Origin: Flavobacterium glaciei
GTDB lineage: Bacteria; Bacteroidota; Bacteroidia; Flavobacteriales; Flavobacteriaceae
Direction: 5' to 3'
DNA: 64,000 bases
Assembly (NCBI RefSeq): GCF_003350545.1
Contig: NZ_QQBA01000003.1
Coordinates: 1-64,000, forward strand
Of the stretch, positions 1 through 8,591 are shown in pieces. A program made the position numbers and the translations under genes. Position 1 is the stretch's first letter. Every line of letters starts with the position of its first letter. The notes below the pieces were generated by a model. It did no database searches and had not been told where the DNA came from. It saw nothing but the letters and a program-made list of their open reading frames with translations.

Positions 1-43
1 CGCTTATAACGGATGTTTAAAATCCTGTTATAAGCGTTTCTTT
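1..43. terminator. Hairpin terminator at the left edge
   Basis: Ten-base arms CGCTTATAAC (1-10) and GTTATAAGCG (27-36) face each other and are followed by a T-rich run. It probably ends a gene lying left of the window. Positions 44-333 hold no gene or other structure that I can recognise. Confidence 0.6.
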
Positions 44-333
44 ATTGTCTAAAAAACGACTCTAATCAAAATAAGCGAAGTTTTTCAGTGCCCTCCATCA
101 CTGCAAAGTCTTTTTTAAAAAGGTTCTACCGATAGCTATTGAGATTTGTGCGGTTCATTTATTCGATGATTAACTTTTTATATGTTTTAAAGTAATTTCA
201 TTGAAATTTCAGGTTTCTGTATTAGGTTTTTAATATCAATTTTGCTTTGCATTTTCTTACTTTAAATTAAAGTTGTAACCAACTTAAAAGTGATTTAATA
301 GATGCGTGTATTTTTAATTTTAATTTTTTAAAA

Positions 334-1977
334 CTATTTATAGTCGTTAGGTAATTTTCTGGTTTTGGTTGCTTTTTCAAAGGCAAATCCCATTTTTAAA
401 AGGGCATCTTCTTGATAGGGTCTTGCTATGAAGGTAAGTCCCCAGGGTTCTCCTGTTGCTTTATACCCCATAGGGATCGTAAGGCAAGGATAGTTGGCCG
501 CAGCGGCATGGCCAGAGTTGTTATTGTTTATGGATAGGATGGCGTCGAGTTGGTATTTTACCATTGGTGTTTCAAAAAATTGGACACCTGCTTTTCTGAC
601 TTTGGCTATTATTTGCAATAATTCTGCGTCAGTGGTTTTGTCGGATAACATACCATCAAAACGGCCTTGACCGTAAGGAATTTTTAATGCTGCATCACTA
701 TTGTTGTAGGCTACAATTTCAGCAATAGACCGACTAGTGACTTCATTTGAAGCATAGGTATTCAAATAATTAGGGAGGTCGACTTTCATGTCGGCAGTAA
801 GTATGGTTCCAAAACCGTCAAAACTCATTGGTTCAGGTTCATATTCAACGACTGTACCACCCAATTTAATGATGGTATTGATACTTTGCTTATAAATGGA
901 ATCTGCTAAAAAGGTTGTAATGGCGCCAAAACGCAATCCTTTTAGTGTACCCGTTTTTAGATGATCGAGGTATTGTATGTTTTGTGGACTATTTTTGGTG
1001 GCGGGATCATTCTTGTCTTGTCCGCTCATAGCTGAGAGAAGGATGCCATTATCAGTAATGTTTTTTGTCATGGGTCCAGGCGTATCTAAGGTACTTGAGA
1101 TTGGAACGATACCTGTACGACTCAATAAACCCGTAGTTGGTTTTAGACCAATAAGTGCATGTTGCCAAGACGGAGAAATTATGGAGCCTGAAGTTTCGGT
1201 ACCCACTGCTGCTGCTGCATAATTAGCGGCTATTGCGGCTCCGCTTCCTGAGCTTGAACCTCCAGTATCAAATATTTTGCGTCCATAGGGATTAAGTGTT
1301 TGTCCTCCTACCGCGCTATAGCCATTAGGGCCTATCAAGAAAAGATAATTAGCCCATTCGCTGAGGTTTGTTTTTCCTAAAATGATAGCGCCTTTGTCTT
1401 TTATTTGGGTAATGATGAAGGCATCGGTAGCGGTATTGTTGCGCAGCAAGTGCGTTCCTGCGGTGGTAGGCATTCCCTCCACGTTGGTGTTGTCTTTTAT
1501 AAGTATTGGCATACCGTAAATAGCGTGGTCGTATTTAGATTTGTTATTATCTCTCTTTCGCGCTTCATTAACGGCCTCAGGGTTAACGGCAACAATCGCG
1601 TTGAGCATTTTGTCTTTGTCATTTTCAAATTTAGCAATACGGTACAAATACCATTTTGTCAATTTCTCGTAGTTGAGGTTGCACGATTGAATATGAGCTT
1701 GAATGGTAGGAATGTCTTGTTCTAATATTAAGGGTTTTAGTCTTTGATACTCGCTTTCGGAAAAAGTACCTAGCTGTTGTGCTATGTTTTTCAACATCGC
1801 ATTTTTATCCAGAATTTTTGACTGGATCAATTTGTATTGCATTCTTGGGGATGCGTTGGTAGCGTTTTTTGCTAGTTCTTCGGTTTCGTCATAAGGTGTC
1901 CATGCCGGAATAACGGTTTTTTGAGTAGGCTTACAAGCCAGTATAAAAAACAGGGAGAGGAAAAGAATTTTCTTCAT
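334..1977 (-). CDS. Amidase-signature family lipoprotein
   Basis: This is an amidase-signature (GatA/FAAH-like) amide hydrolase of 547 aa. The Ser-cisSer-Lys triad is visible as Lys161 in the IKDN motif, a Ser cluster at 241-243 after GG, and a nucleophile Ser near 265 in GTETSGS. A lipobox (FILAC, Cys15) ends a short hydrophobic signal, so it is probably lipid-anchored in the cell envelope. An N-terminal extension of about 100 residues precedes the catalytic domain, as in other secreted Bacteroidetes amidases. That localisation and the lack of gatB/gatC neighbours argue against a role in Gln-tRNA formation. The substrate is unknown. It appears to be transcribed alone. Confidence 0.88.
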   Translation of the reverse strand: MKKILFLSLFFILACKPTQKTVIPAWTPYDETEELAKNATNASPRMQYKLIQSKILDKNAMLKNIAQQLGTFSESEYQRLKPLILEQDIPTIQAHIQSCNLNYEKLTKWYLYRIAKFENDKDKMLNAIVAVNPEAVNEARKRDNNKSKYDHAIYGMPILIKDNTNVEGMPTTAGTHLLRNNTATDAFIITQIKDKGAIILGKTNLSEWANYLFLIGPNGYSAVGGQTLNPYGRKIFDTGGSSSGSGAAIAANYAAAAVGTETSGSIISPSWQHALIGLKPTTGLLSRTGIVPISSTLDTPGPMTKNITDNGILLSAMSGQDKNDPATKNSPQNIQYLDHLKTGTLKGLRFGAITTFLADSIYKQSINTIIKLGGTVVEYEPEPMSFDGFGTILTADMKVDLPNYLNTYASNEVTSRSIAEIVAYNNSDAALKIPYGQGRFDGMLSDKTTDAELLQIIAKVRKAGVQFFETPMVKYQLDAILSINNNNSGHAAAANYPCLTIPMGYKATGEPWGLTFIARPYQEDALLKMGFAFEKATKTRKLPNDYK

Positions 1978-2366
1978 TAAAGCTAATTTTTAGGATTATG
2001 TATTGGGTTTTTTAGGTCAGGTTTAGTTCGTTTTTACACTATTTGCTTAATCGAAGCAACTATTAACAAAAGGTGTTGGATGTATATTCGAAAGGAAAGA
2101 CATTAAAATCCGCAAGTTCAAAACAGTATTAAGTGTCTTTATCTATTCCCGAACCTATTTGTAAATAATAGGTCATGTGATCGAAATTCAAAGATATACA
2201 ATTAATGTACTATTAGAGCAAAATTGTAGCAAAGGCAGGATAGGATTCTTCAAAAAAAAAGAGTTGGCTTTTTGGCAAGAGTCGTAATTAGAATTGTAGT
2301 TTATTTGCTTCATGTTTCCAATTGATTTTGAGTTAAACAATTGGCATAACAATTCGGAATTTTAAA

Positions 2367-2408
2367 ATGGGTACCTCGAGATTTTAGATGGGTACCGCAA
2401 TGGGTACC
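2367..2408 (+). repeat. Three direct copies of ATGGGTACC
   Basis: ATGGGTACC occurs at 2367-2375, 2388-2396 and 2400-2408, with starts 21 and 12 bp apart. The last copy is followed by a T-run. The cluster lies about 140 bp beyond the 3' end of tRNA-Asn, the side on which elements that insert into tRNA genes sit. Function unknown. Confidence 0.5.
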
Positions 2409-2505
2409 TTTTTTTATCAAAAAACATGTCAAACATGTCAAATGACAAAATTTCCATTTTATAATAAAACATCGTTAAGTACTGATTTCACTACCGCTTT
2501 AAAAC

Positions 2506-2537
2506 AAAAAAGACCTTACATTGCTGTAAAGTCTTTT
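2506..2537 (-). terminator. Probable terminator of tRNA-Asn
   Basis: Read on the minus strand just after the tRNA 3' end, an imperfect hairpin pairs AAAAGACTTTACA with TGTAAGGTCTTTT and ends in a T-run. Confidence 0.6.
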
Positions 2538-2543
2538 AAAAAG

Positions 2544-2617
2544 CTCCCTCTCTTGGGCTCGAACCAAGGACCCTCTGATTAACAGTCAGATGCTCTAACC
2601 AACTGAGCTAAGAAGGA
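2544..2617 (-). tRNA. tRNA-Asn (GTT)
   Basis: The minus strand folds into a full cloverleaf of 74 nt. The acceptor stem TCCTTCT pairs with AGAGGGA (one G-U), the discriminator base is G, the D arm is GCTCAGTTGGTTAGAGC, the anticodon loop is CTGTTAA with anticodon GTT, and the T loop is GGTTCGAGCC. No CCA is encoded. A near-consensus Bacteroidetes promoter lies about 80 bp upstream. Confidence 0.97.
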
Positions 2618-2696
2618 AACTGTATATTTTTATTCTGGTGTGAATGAACGTTTTTGTTTGCTTTATTATGATATGCGTTTCAGTTGTAAAGCGGTG

Positions 2697-2727
2697 CAAA
2701 GATAGGCTATCATTTGGTTTTTGCAAA
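2697..2727 (-). promoter_or_regulatory. Bacteroidetes promoter for tRNA-Asn
   Basis: On the minus strand a -33 TTTG (2724-2727), an exact 19-bp spacer and a -7 box TATCTTTG (2697-2704) match the TTTG-N19-TAnnTTTG consensus. It would give an RNA leader of roughly 70 nt before the tRNA. Confidence 0.75.
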
Positions 2728-2754
2728 TAAAAATCAAACTTTTTTTATTTTTTT

Positions 2755-4098
2755 TTACTTCCCTACAATTGCCTTGTAAATGTCATTTCCATTAGCAAAT
2801 AGTAGCAGTGTTATAAGTAATACGAAACCAACCATTTGAGCATTCTCTAGGAATTTATCACTTGGTTTTTTACCACTAATGATTTCATATAATAAAAACA
2901 TTACGTGACCACCATCTAGTGCAGGAATAGGCAATAAGTTCATTACACCAAGCATAATTGATAGCAAAGCGGTGATGTTCCAGAAAACTTCCCAGCTCCA
3001 AGTTTTAGGGAAAATATCAAATATTGCCTTAAAACCACCTACTTGTTTGTAAGCACCAGTACTTGGACTGAAAATCATTTTTAATTGTTTTCCGTATCCT
3101 ACTAATTGGTCTTTTCCTTTAGTAATTCCTACCGGGATAGATTCCAATAAGCTAAATTCTTGTTTACTGATTTTATAGTAACCTAATTTTTCTAATGATT
3201 CCATGCCTAAACCTCCGGGTTGAACGCCAAGTTTCCCATCTTTAGAAATAACAACAGGAACTTGAACTTCTTTTTGATCTCTTAAAACAGTAGCAGTAAT
3301 CGATTTGTTTTTGTTGTTCTCCAGAACAGTTTTTGCTTGGTCAAAATATTTTGTTGGTTGGCCGTCAAGCGCAACAACAATATCCTTTGGTTGTAACAAA
3401 GTATTTTTAGATTCATCAGAAACAGCTCCTATTACAAAAGGTCTTCTGATATCTAGCAACATACTTTTTTCTTGTTTCGACAATTGGTCTACAAAATCAT
3501 TCGGCATTTTAATTGCTTGTTCCGTTCCATTTCGTACAATTAGTACCTCTTTTGCCATGATAACTTTCATAGTCAAGTCATTGTCAAATTTGACGATTTT
3601 TTCACCATCTACCGATACGATTTGGTCTCCAGTTCTGAAACCAACATTTTGCATGGTTTTGTTTTCTACTAATAATCCGTCCTTCAAATCTTCATTAGCA
3701 ATATAAGTTTCGCCATACGCAAATGCCATTCCTATATATATGATGAAAGCCAAAATAAAATTTACGGTAACACCACCCAACATAATAATCAAACGTTGCC
3801 AAGCCGGTTTAGAGCGGAATTCCCATGGCTGCGGAGGAAGTGCCATTTGTTCCTTGTCCATACTTTCGTCAATCATTCCGGAAATTTTTACATAACCACC
3901 TAAAGGCAACCAACCGATACCGTATTCAGTTTCGCCAATTTTCTTTTTGATAAGGGAATATTTAACATCAAAAAATAAGTAGAATTTTTCGACTCTGGTT
4001 TTAAACAATTTAGCAGGAATAAAATGTCCTAATTCGTGAAGTATAATCAGTAATGATAAGCTCAATAAAAATTGAGAAAGCTTGATAACTATGTCCAT
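2755..4098 (-). CDS. rseP: RseP-like site-2 (M50) intramembrane protease
   Basis: This membrane-embedded zinc metalloprotease carries HELGH at 21-25 in its first transmembrane segment. A PDZ-like region fills the middle, and the third zinc ligand lies in the C-terminal LLPIPALDGGH motif. The length, 447 aa, is normal for RseP. In this family the enzyme cleaves anti-sigma factors and leftover signal peptides within the inner membrane, releasing envelope-stress sigma factors. It stands alone between tRNA-Asn and the Old Yellow Enzyme gene, with no anti-sigma factor gene next to it, so the local substrate cannot be named. Confidence 0.95.
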   Translation of the reverse strand: MDIVIKLSQFLLSLSLLIILHELGHFIPAKLFKTRVEKFYLFFDVKYSLIKKKIGETEYGIGWLPLGGYVKISGMIDESMDKEQMALPPQPWEFRSKPAWQRLIIMLGGVTVNFILAFIIYIGMAFAYGETYIANEDLKDGLLVENKTMQNVGFRTGDQIVSVDGEKIVKFDNDLTMKVIMAKEVLIVRNGTEQAIKMPNDFVDQLSKQEKSMLLDIRRPFVIGAVSDESKNTLLQPKDIVVALDGQPTKYFDQAKTVLENNKNKSITATVLRDQKEVQVPVVISKDGKLGVQPGGLGMESLEKLGYYKISKQEFSLLESIPVGITKGKDQLVGYGKQLKMIFSPSTGAYKQVGGFKAIFDIFPKTWSWEVFWNITALLSIMLGVMNLLPIPALDGGHVMFLLYEIISGKKPSDKFLENAQMVGFVLLITLLLFANGNDIYKAIVGK

Positions 4099-4321
4099 TT
4101 ATTTGTCATTGCGAGGAATGAAGCAATCTAATCCTCTTATTAATTTAATTTTTAACTCACAAAAGTAAGGTTTTCTATTTGTATATTTTACAATAATTGT
4201 TCCATACCATTTTAAATGTTTGTTAATTAATGTAAATTGAATTCTCAGTTTGAGTTGTGAATCTTAACTTTACTTTTTTGAAATGAGTATTTCTTGTTTC
4301 TTTCACTTTTAAAATAAAGAT

Positions 4322-5389
4322 ATGTCTTCAAAGTTATTTTCTCCTCTAACAATAAAAAGCATCACGCTCAAAAATAGAATAGCCATTTCACCAATGTGCC
4401 AATATTCAGCCCAAGACGGCTTTGCCAATGACTGGCATCTCGTACATCTGGGAAGTCGCGCCAGCGGTGGAGCAGGATTAATCATTCAGGAGGCGACTTC
4501 AGTTTCTCCCGAAGGCCGAATTTCACCAGAGGATTTAGGACTTTGGAAAGACGAGCAAATCGAAAAAATGCAACAGATTAATCAATTCATCATCAGTCAG
4601 AAATCGGTTCCCGGAATCCAATTGGCGCATGCCGGAAGAAAAGCGAGTGCCGCATCACCATGGAACGGAGGTCGAAAACTAGACGCTACACAAGGCGGCT
4701 GGGACACCGTGGCACCAAGTGCAGTTGCGTACCATCATACTGAAAACGCTCCAGTCGCATTAGACGAAGCAGGAATTCAAAAAGTAATTTCCGACTTTAA
4801 AGCAGCCACAAAAAGAGCTGTTCAAGCCGGTTTTCAAGTAATGGAAATTCATGCCGCACATGGGTATTTGTTGCATCAGTTTCTTTCGCCATTATCTAAT
4901 TTTAGAACCGATGCTTATGGCGGAACTTTCGAAAGCCGAATCCGTTTAACACTCGAAGTTGTGGATGCTGTTCAATCTGAATGGCCTGAAAACTTGCCTT
5001 TATTCGTTAGAATTTCGGCTACAGATTGGGCAGAAGGCGGATGGAATACTGAAGAATCTGTACAACTTTCGAAAATATTAAAAGAAAAAGGAGTGGATTT
5101 AATTGATGTTTCTTCGGGAGGATTAGTGTCGCATCAACAAATTCCGTTGGGTCCAAATTATCAAGTTCCTTTTGCGGAAAGCATAAAAAATGAAACTGGA
5201 ATCCTGACAGGAGCTGTAGGTTTAATTACTGATGCCACTCAAGCTGAGGAAATAGTAGCTTCAGGAAAGGCGGATTTAGTGTTAATTGCTAGAGAATCCC
5301 TTAGGAATCCGAATCTTGGATTGACATTTGCCCATGATTTACAAGCAGATATCGAATGGCCAAAACAATACGAAAGAGCTAAAAAGTAA
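4322..5389 (+). CDS. NADH:flavin oxidoreductase, Old Yellow Enzyme family (YqjM/NamA-like)
   Basis: This is an FMN-dependent ene-reductase of 355 aa that reduces activated C=C bonds using NAD(P)H. Cys26 and Tyr28 in SPMCQYS match the YqjM-class flavin-tuning Cys and substrate Tyr. The paired His ligands appear in HAAHGYLLHQFLSP, and QLAHAGRK is also conserved. It belongs to the thermophilic-like rather than the classical OYE branch. The natural substrate is unknown. A Gfo/Idh/MocA oxidoreductase follows 335 bp downstream, beyond a repeat-filled gap. Confidence 0.93.
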   Translation: MSSKLFSPLTIKSITLKNRIAISPMCQYSAQDGFANDWHLVHLGSRASGGAGLIIQEATSVSPEGRISPEDLGLWKDEQIEKMQQINQFIISQKSVPGIQLAHAGRKASAASPWNGGRKLDATQGGWDTVAPSAVAYHHTENAPVALDEAGIQKVISDFKAATKRAVQAGFQVMEIHAAHGYLLHQFLSPLSNFRTDAYGGTFESRIRLTLEVVDAVQSEWPENLPLFVRISATDWAEGGWNTEESVQLSKILKEKGVDLIDVSSGGLVSHQQIPLGPNYQVPFAESIKNETGILTGAVGLITDATQAEEIVASGKADLVLIARESLRNPNLGLTFAHDLQADIEWPKQYERAKK

Positions 5390-5401
5390 GATTTTGATTT
5401 T

Positions 5402-5696
5402 GAAACATATAAGTCATGTAAGTTTTACTTTTAAAAATTATAAAACAACTATATAAAAATATTCCAATTCTTATATGAACTTATATGCCTTATATGTTAA
5501 ATAAATAGGTTTCAGTCTCCATTTTGAAAAAAAAGAAAAGACAAAAAGTTGACTACTTGTTTAATTTTTTAAAACTTACATGACTTATATGTTTAAAAAA
5601 AAATATGATTCTCTATTTTTGAAAGAAAATAAATGACAAAAACTTCACTACTTATTAAATTTTTAAAAACTTATGTGGCTTATATGTTTAAAAAAC
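5402..5696. repeat. Degenerate repeat array around ACTTATATG motifs
   Basis: Almost all of this gap consists of related copies. Two direct units of about 80 bp (about 5522-5601 and 5617-5695) share the end AACTTACATGACTTATATG or a variant. A shorter copy lies at 5478-5500 and an inverted copy at 5402-5437. No gene is present. Confidence 0.7.
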
Positions 5697-5724
5697 ACAC
5701 GCCAATAATTTGAAAAATAATACC

Positions 5725-6765
5725 ATGCAAAAAATAAAAACAGCTTTGCTTTCCTTCGGAATGTCTGGAAAAGTATTTCATGCTCCGTTCATCACATTTC
5801 ATCCGGGATTTGAACTTCTTGGTTCTTGGGAACGAACAAAAAAATTAATCCACCAAGATTTTCCTACGGTAAAAAGTTACGCCACGATAGAAGAGTTATT
5901 GCAAGATGATGTAGATTTAGTTATCGTAAATACGCCGGTGGAAACGCATTATGAATACGCAAAACAAGTACTTCTTGCCGGAAAGCATGCCATTGTCGAA
6001 AAAGCTTTTACCACAACGGTTGCCCAAGCACAGGAATTAGCTGCTATCGCCAAAGAAAAAGGATTGAAACTGGCTGTTTTCCAAAACAGAAGATGGGACA
6101 GCGATTTTAAAACCGTCCAGAAAATAATTTCAGATAAAGTAGTAGGTGACATTGTGGAAGCCGAATTCCATTTCGACCGCTACAATCCTATTTTGAGTCC
6201 AAAACAACACAAAGAAACGGCTAATTCTGGCGCTGGAATTCTGAAGGATTTAGGACCTCATTTGATAGACCAGGCTTTATGCTTGTTTGGTTTGCCGCAA
6301 GCGGTTTTTGCGGATATTCGTATCACACGGGAACATTCTTTGGTAGATGATTACATTGATATTTTACTGTATTATTCCAATTTCCGTGTCCGCCTCAAAG
6401 CAGGATTTTTTGTTCGAGAAGCGATTCCAGCCTTTGTTATTCATGGTAAGAAAGGCTCGTTCCTAAAACCGCGTGGCGATGTGCAGGAAGACGAATTAAA
6501 ACTAGGAAATAAACCAAATTTGGATACTTGGGGAACGGAATCTTTAGATAAAAAAGGGCTTTTACACACTGAAATTAGTGGAGAAATTGTCCGTGAAATT
6601 ATCCCAACACTTCAAGGGAATTATTATGAATTTTTTGATGGTGTACATCAATCGATTATTAATGACTCAACTGAGCCTGTGACGGCACAAGAAGGTGTTC
6701 ATGTAATGCAAATTATTGAAGCGGCTATACAAAGCAGTGCCCAGAAAAAAGCAATTGACCTATAA
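5725..6765 (+). CDS. Gfo/Idh/MocA family NAD(P)-dependent oxidoreductase
   Basis: The N-terminal Rossmann fold begins KTALLSFGMSGKVFHAPFI, the glycine-rich dinucleotide loop of this family. An EKAFTTT segment corresponds to the conserved EKP region with the catalytic-site Lys. The C-terminal half is the usual alpha/beta substrate domain. I chose ATG 5725 (346 aa), because the upstream TTG at 5710 would add five residues before a standard family start. Such enzymes usually oxidise sugars, inositols or related polyols, and YdgJ/YvaA-like members are the closest in form. The substrate is unknown. Confidence 0.9.
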   Translation: MQKIKTALLSFGMSGKVFHAPFITFHPGFELLGSWERTKKLIHQDFPTVKSYATIEELLQDDVDLVIVNTPVETHYEYAKQVLLAGKHAIVEKAFTTTVAQAQELAAIAKEKGLKLAVFQNRRWDSDFKTVQKIISDKVVGDIVEAEFHFDRYNPILSPKQHKETANSGAGILKDLGPHLIDQALCLFGLPQAVFADIRITREHSLVDDYIDILLYYSNFRVRLKAGFFVREAIPAFVIHGKKGSFLKPRGDVQEDELKLGNKPNLDTWGTESLDKKGLLHTEISGEIVREIIPTLQGNYYEFFDGVHQSIINDSTEPVTAQEGVHVMQIIEAAIQSSAQKKAIDL

Positions 6766-6770
6766 AATAT

Positions 6771-6821
6771 ACCGCAAATTCGCCAATTTCTATATTTTTT
6801 AAAAATTCGCGAATTTGCGGT
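6771..6821. repeat. Inverted repeat, CGCAAATTCGC family
   Basis: ACCGCAAATTCGC and its near reverse complement (GCGAATTTGCGGT at 6809-6821) flank an AT-rich loop directly after the oxidoreductase stop. It may work as a terminator. A related palindrome with a longer stem is at 59009-59058. Confidence 0.6.
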
Positions 6822-6932
6822 AATCACTTTTTATAAACAATAACGTTGTATTTCTCCTCAAATGTGTTGTTTTGACACAACAAATGATTGCTTTTTGTAA
6901 TTTTGACACCTTAAATGCTAAAATAAATCACT

Positions 6933-8144
6933 TTGATAGATTTAAACTTTTTAGGAAGGTCAAAAACGAAAGCCAAACTTAAGAAAACATATACAGAAGC
7001 CAAGGTTTCTTATTTAAACCGTATTCGTTGGGCAGTTTCTATGTTCTACTTTGGGATGGGATTGTGTTTTGCCACTTGGGCCAGCCGAATCCCTGATATT
7101 AAAACTGCTTTACACCTCAGCGAAGGTGATTTAGGAAGTATTTTATTCGCTTTGCCATTGGGACAATTAGTGATAATGCCTTTTTCTGGAAAATTAGTCA
7201 CCCGTTTTGGCAGTCACAGGATTTTGATATTCGCCCTTTTATTTTATGTTTTTAGCATGACGAATTTAGGCTTGGCCAGTCAGGCTTGGCAGTTGTCATT
7301 GGGATTATTCGTGTTTGGAATCTTTGGAAACCTATCTAATATCGCTGTAAACACACAAGGTGTATATACTGAAGTGCTTTTCAAAAAAACCATCATGTCT
7401 TCCTTTCACGGGATGTGGAGTTTTGCCGGATTCATGGGAGCATTAGTAGGACTTGGAATGCTAGCTTTTGAGCTTACACCATACATTCACTTTCTTATAG
7501 TGGCTGTAATCGTATTTTTGATGGTGGCTTTCAATTATAAATTTTTAATAAAAGCCAAAGAAACTATACAAACCGAAAAGAAAAAAATGTTCTCAAAACC
7601 GGATAGCGCTTTGATTTGGTTGGGAATAATCGGGTTTTGTTGCATGGCAAGCGAAGGCGTCATGTTTGACTGGAGCGGTGTTTATTTCAAAGATGTTATC
7701 AAAGCACCTGGACCATTAGTGATTTTGGGATACACTTCTTTTATGATTATGATGGCTGGCGGACGTTTCTTAGGTGACGGTCTGATTCGTAAATTTGGTC
7801 GAAAAACCGTCTTGCAAATCAGCGGTATCATGATATCAGCAGGGCTTTTTACAGCCGTATTCTTCCCGTTTGTCATTCCCGCAACCATCGCGTTTATGTT
7901 CGTTGGTTTAGGAGTTTCCACCATCGTTCCCACAGTGTATAGTGTGGCCGGAAAAACCCCAAATGTATCGCCCAGCGTAGCCTTAACGACCGTTTCCAGC
8001 GTCAGTTTTCTGGGTTTTCTTATGGGGCCGCCCATCATCGGATACATAGCGGAGCTGTCAAGCCTTAGATTTTCATTCGCATTTATCGGCGTTTTTGGGA
8101 TTCTAATCGCCCTTATGGTGTCCCGAATCAAAGCAATCGAATAA
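6933..8144 (+). CDS. MFS transporter
   Basis: This is a major facilitator superfamily membrane protein of 403 aa with about 12 hydrophobic helices. The first helix carries GMGLCFATWASRIPDIK, and a loop 2-3 motif-A-like GKLVTRFGSHR follows. This group is often annotated as a sugar or drug efflux MFS, but the sequence does not fix the substrate. The start is uncertain: TTG 6933 gives a basic 34-residue cytoplasmic leader, and no ATG occurs before the first membrane helix. It follows the oxidoreductase on the same strand, separated by 167 bp and a palindrome. Confidence 0.88.
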   Translation: MIDLNFLGRSKTKAKLKKTYTEAKVSYLNRIRWAVSMFYFGMGLCFATWASRIPDIKTALHLSEGDLGSILFALPLGQLVIMPFSGKLVTRFGSHRILIFALLFYVFSMTNLGLASQAWQLSLGLFVFGIFGNLSNIAVNTQGVYTEVLFKKTIMSSFHGMWSFAGFMGALVGLGMLAFELTPYIHFLIVAVIVFLMVAFNYKFLIKAKETIQTEKKKMFSKPDSALIWLGIIGFCCMASEGVMFDWSGVYFKDVIKAPGPLVILGYTSFMIMMAGGRFLGDGLIRKFGRKTVLQISGIMISAGLFTAVFFPFVIPATIAFMFVGLGVSTIVPTVYSVAGKTPNVSPSVALTTVSSVSFLGFLMGPPIIGYIAELSSLRFSFAFIGVFGILIALMVSRIKAIE

Positions 8145-8190
8145 TTATATATTTTAGGAGCACTACATTTTGTTTCCATAAAAACATTTT

Positions 8191-8250
8191 CTCCCGCTGT
8201 TCGCAGTATCCACGCCCAAAAGCGTGGGATACTTGCTGCCATCGGGGCTA
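8191..8250. repeat. REP-like element
   Basis: CCCGCTGTTCGCAGTATCC faces GGATACTTGCTGCCATCGGGG across a GC-rich hairpin (8206-8232) in an otherwise AT-rich gap. Related elements with the same CCGCT... / ...CCGCTGCCATC style occur at about 21268-21375 and 51659-51745. Confidence 0.55.
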
Positions 8251-8395
8251 CTGAAATCGTTCTGATTTTCTAAGAACTTTCCCCAAAACGGATTCATTAA
8301 AAATATTTTCATCAAAAATTTATCTGCTACTATTTTTTTAATATATTTAACATTATAATTCTTTCAAGCAGAAATTCCATTTAATGCTGAATCTC

Positions 8396-8445
8396 AAATA
8401 CCACTTTTTCAGCTGTATTTTAATTAGGTTAAATACCACTTTTCC
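8396..8445 (+). promoter_or_regulatory. Paired AAATACCACTTTT direct repeats upstream of the TonB receptor
   Basis: AAATACCACTTTT occurs at 8396-8408 and again at 8431-8443, starts 35 bp apart, about 150-200 bp before the receptor gene. The core ACCACTTTTTT is also paired upstream of the GH97 gene (16129-16163, minus strand). This suggests a shared operator, but no binding data exist. Confidence 0.4.
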
Positions 8446-8504
8446 AAAATTCACTTTTAATTATTTAATGTTATTCCATTTAGGATAACGTTTGCCTTTT
8501 ATTT

Positions 8505-8540
8505 AGTTCAACCGTTACATTTTATTGTAACGGTTGAACT
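8505..8540. promoter_or_regulatory. Perfect 15-bp palindrome before the TonB receptor
   Basis: AGTTCAACCGTTACA (8505-8519) and its exact reverse complement (8526-8540) flank a 6-nt loop. The structure lies 51 bp before the chosen start and could be an operator, an mRNA leader hairpin or a terminator. The right arm is not followed by a long T-run, which weakens the terminator reading. Confidence 0.55.
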
Positions 8541-8591
8541 TCTTATTGGATGTCCAGTTTCAAAAAATATAAACCATCATCCGTTGTATCT

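Larger units (their letters stand above)
1978..2543. other. Gene-free gap between the amidase and tRNA-Asn
   Basis: No convincing gene is present. The open frame that crosses 2388-2582 runs into tRNA-Asn and is not believable as a protein. The gap holds three ATGGGTACC copies (2367-2408) and the tRNA terminator, both listed separately. Confidence 0.6.

Noticed and set aside
2388-2582. A 64-codon open frame starting MGTAMGTFFYQ
   Set aside because: It runs into the tRNA-Asn gene on the other strand and through its terminator, so it is a chance frame.
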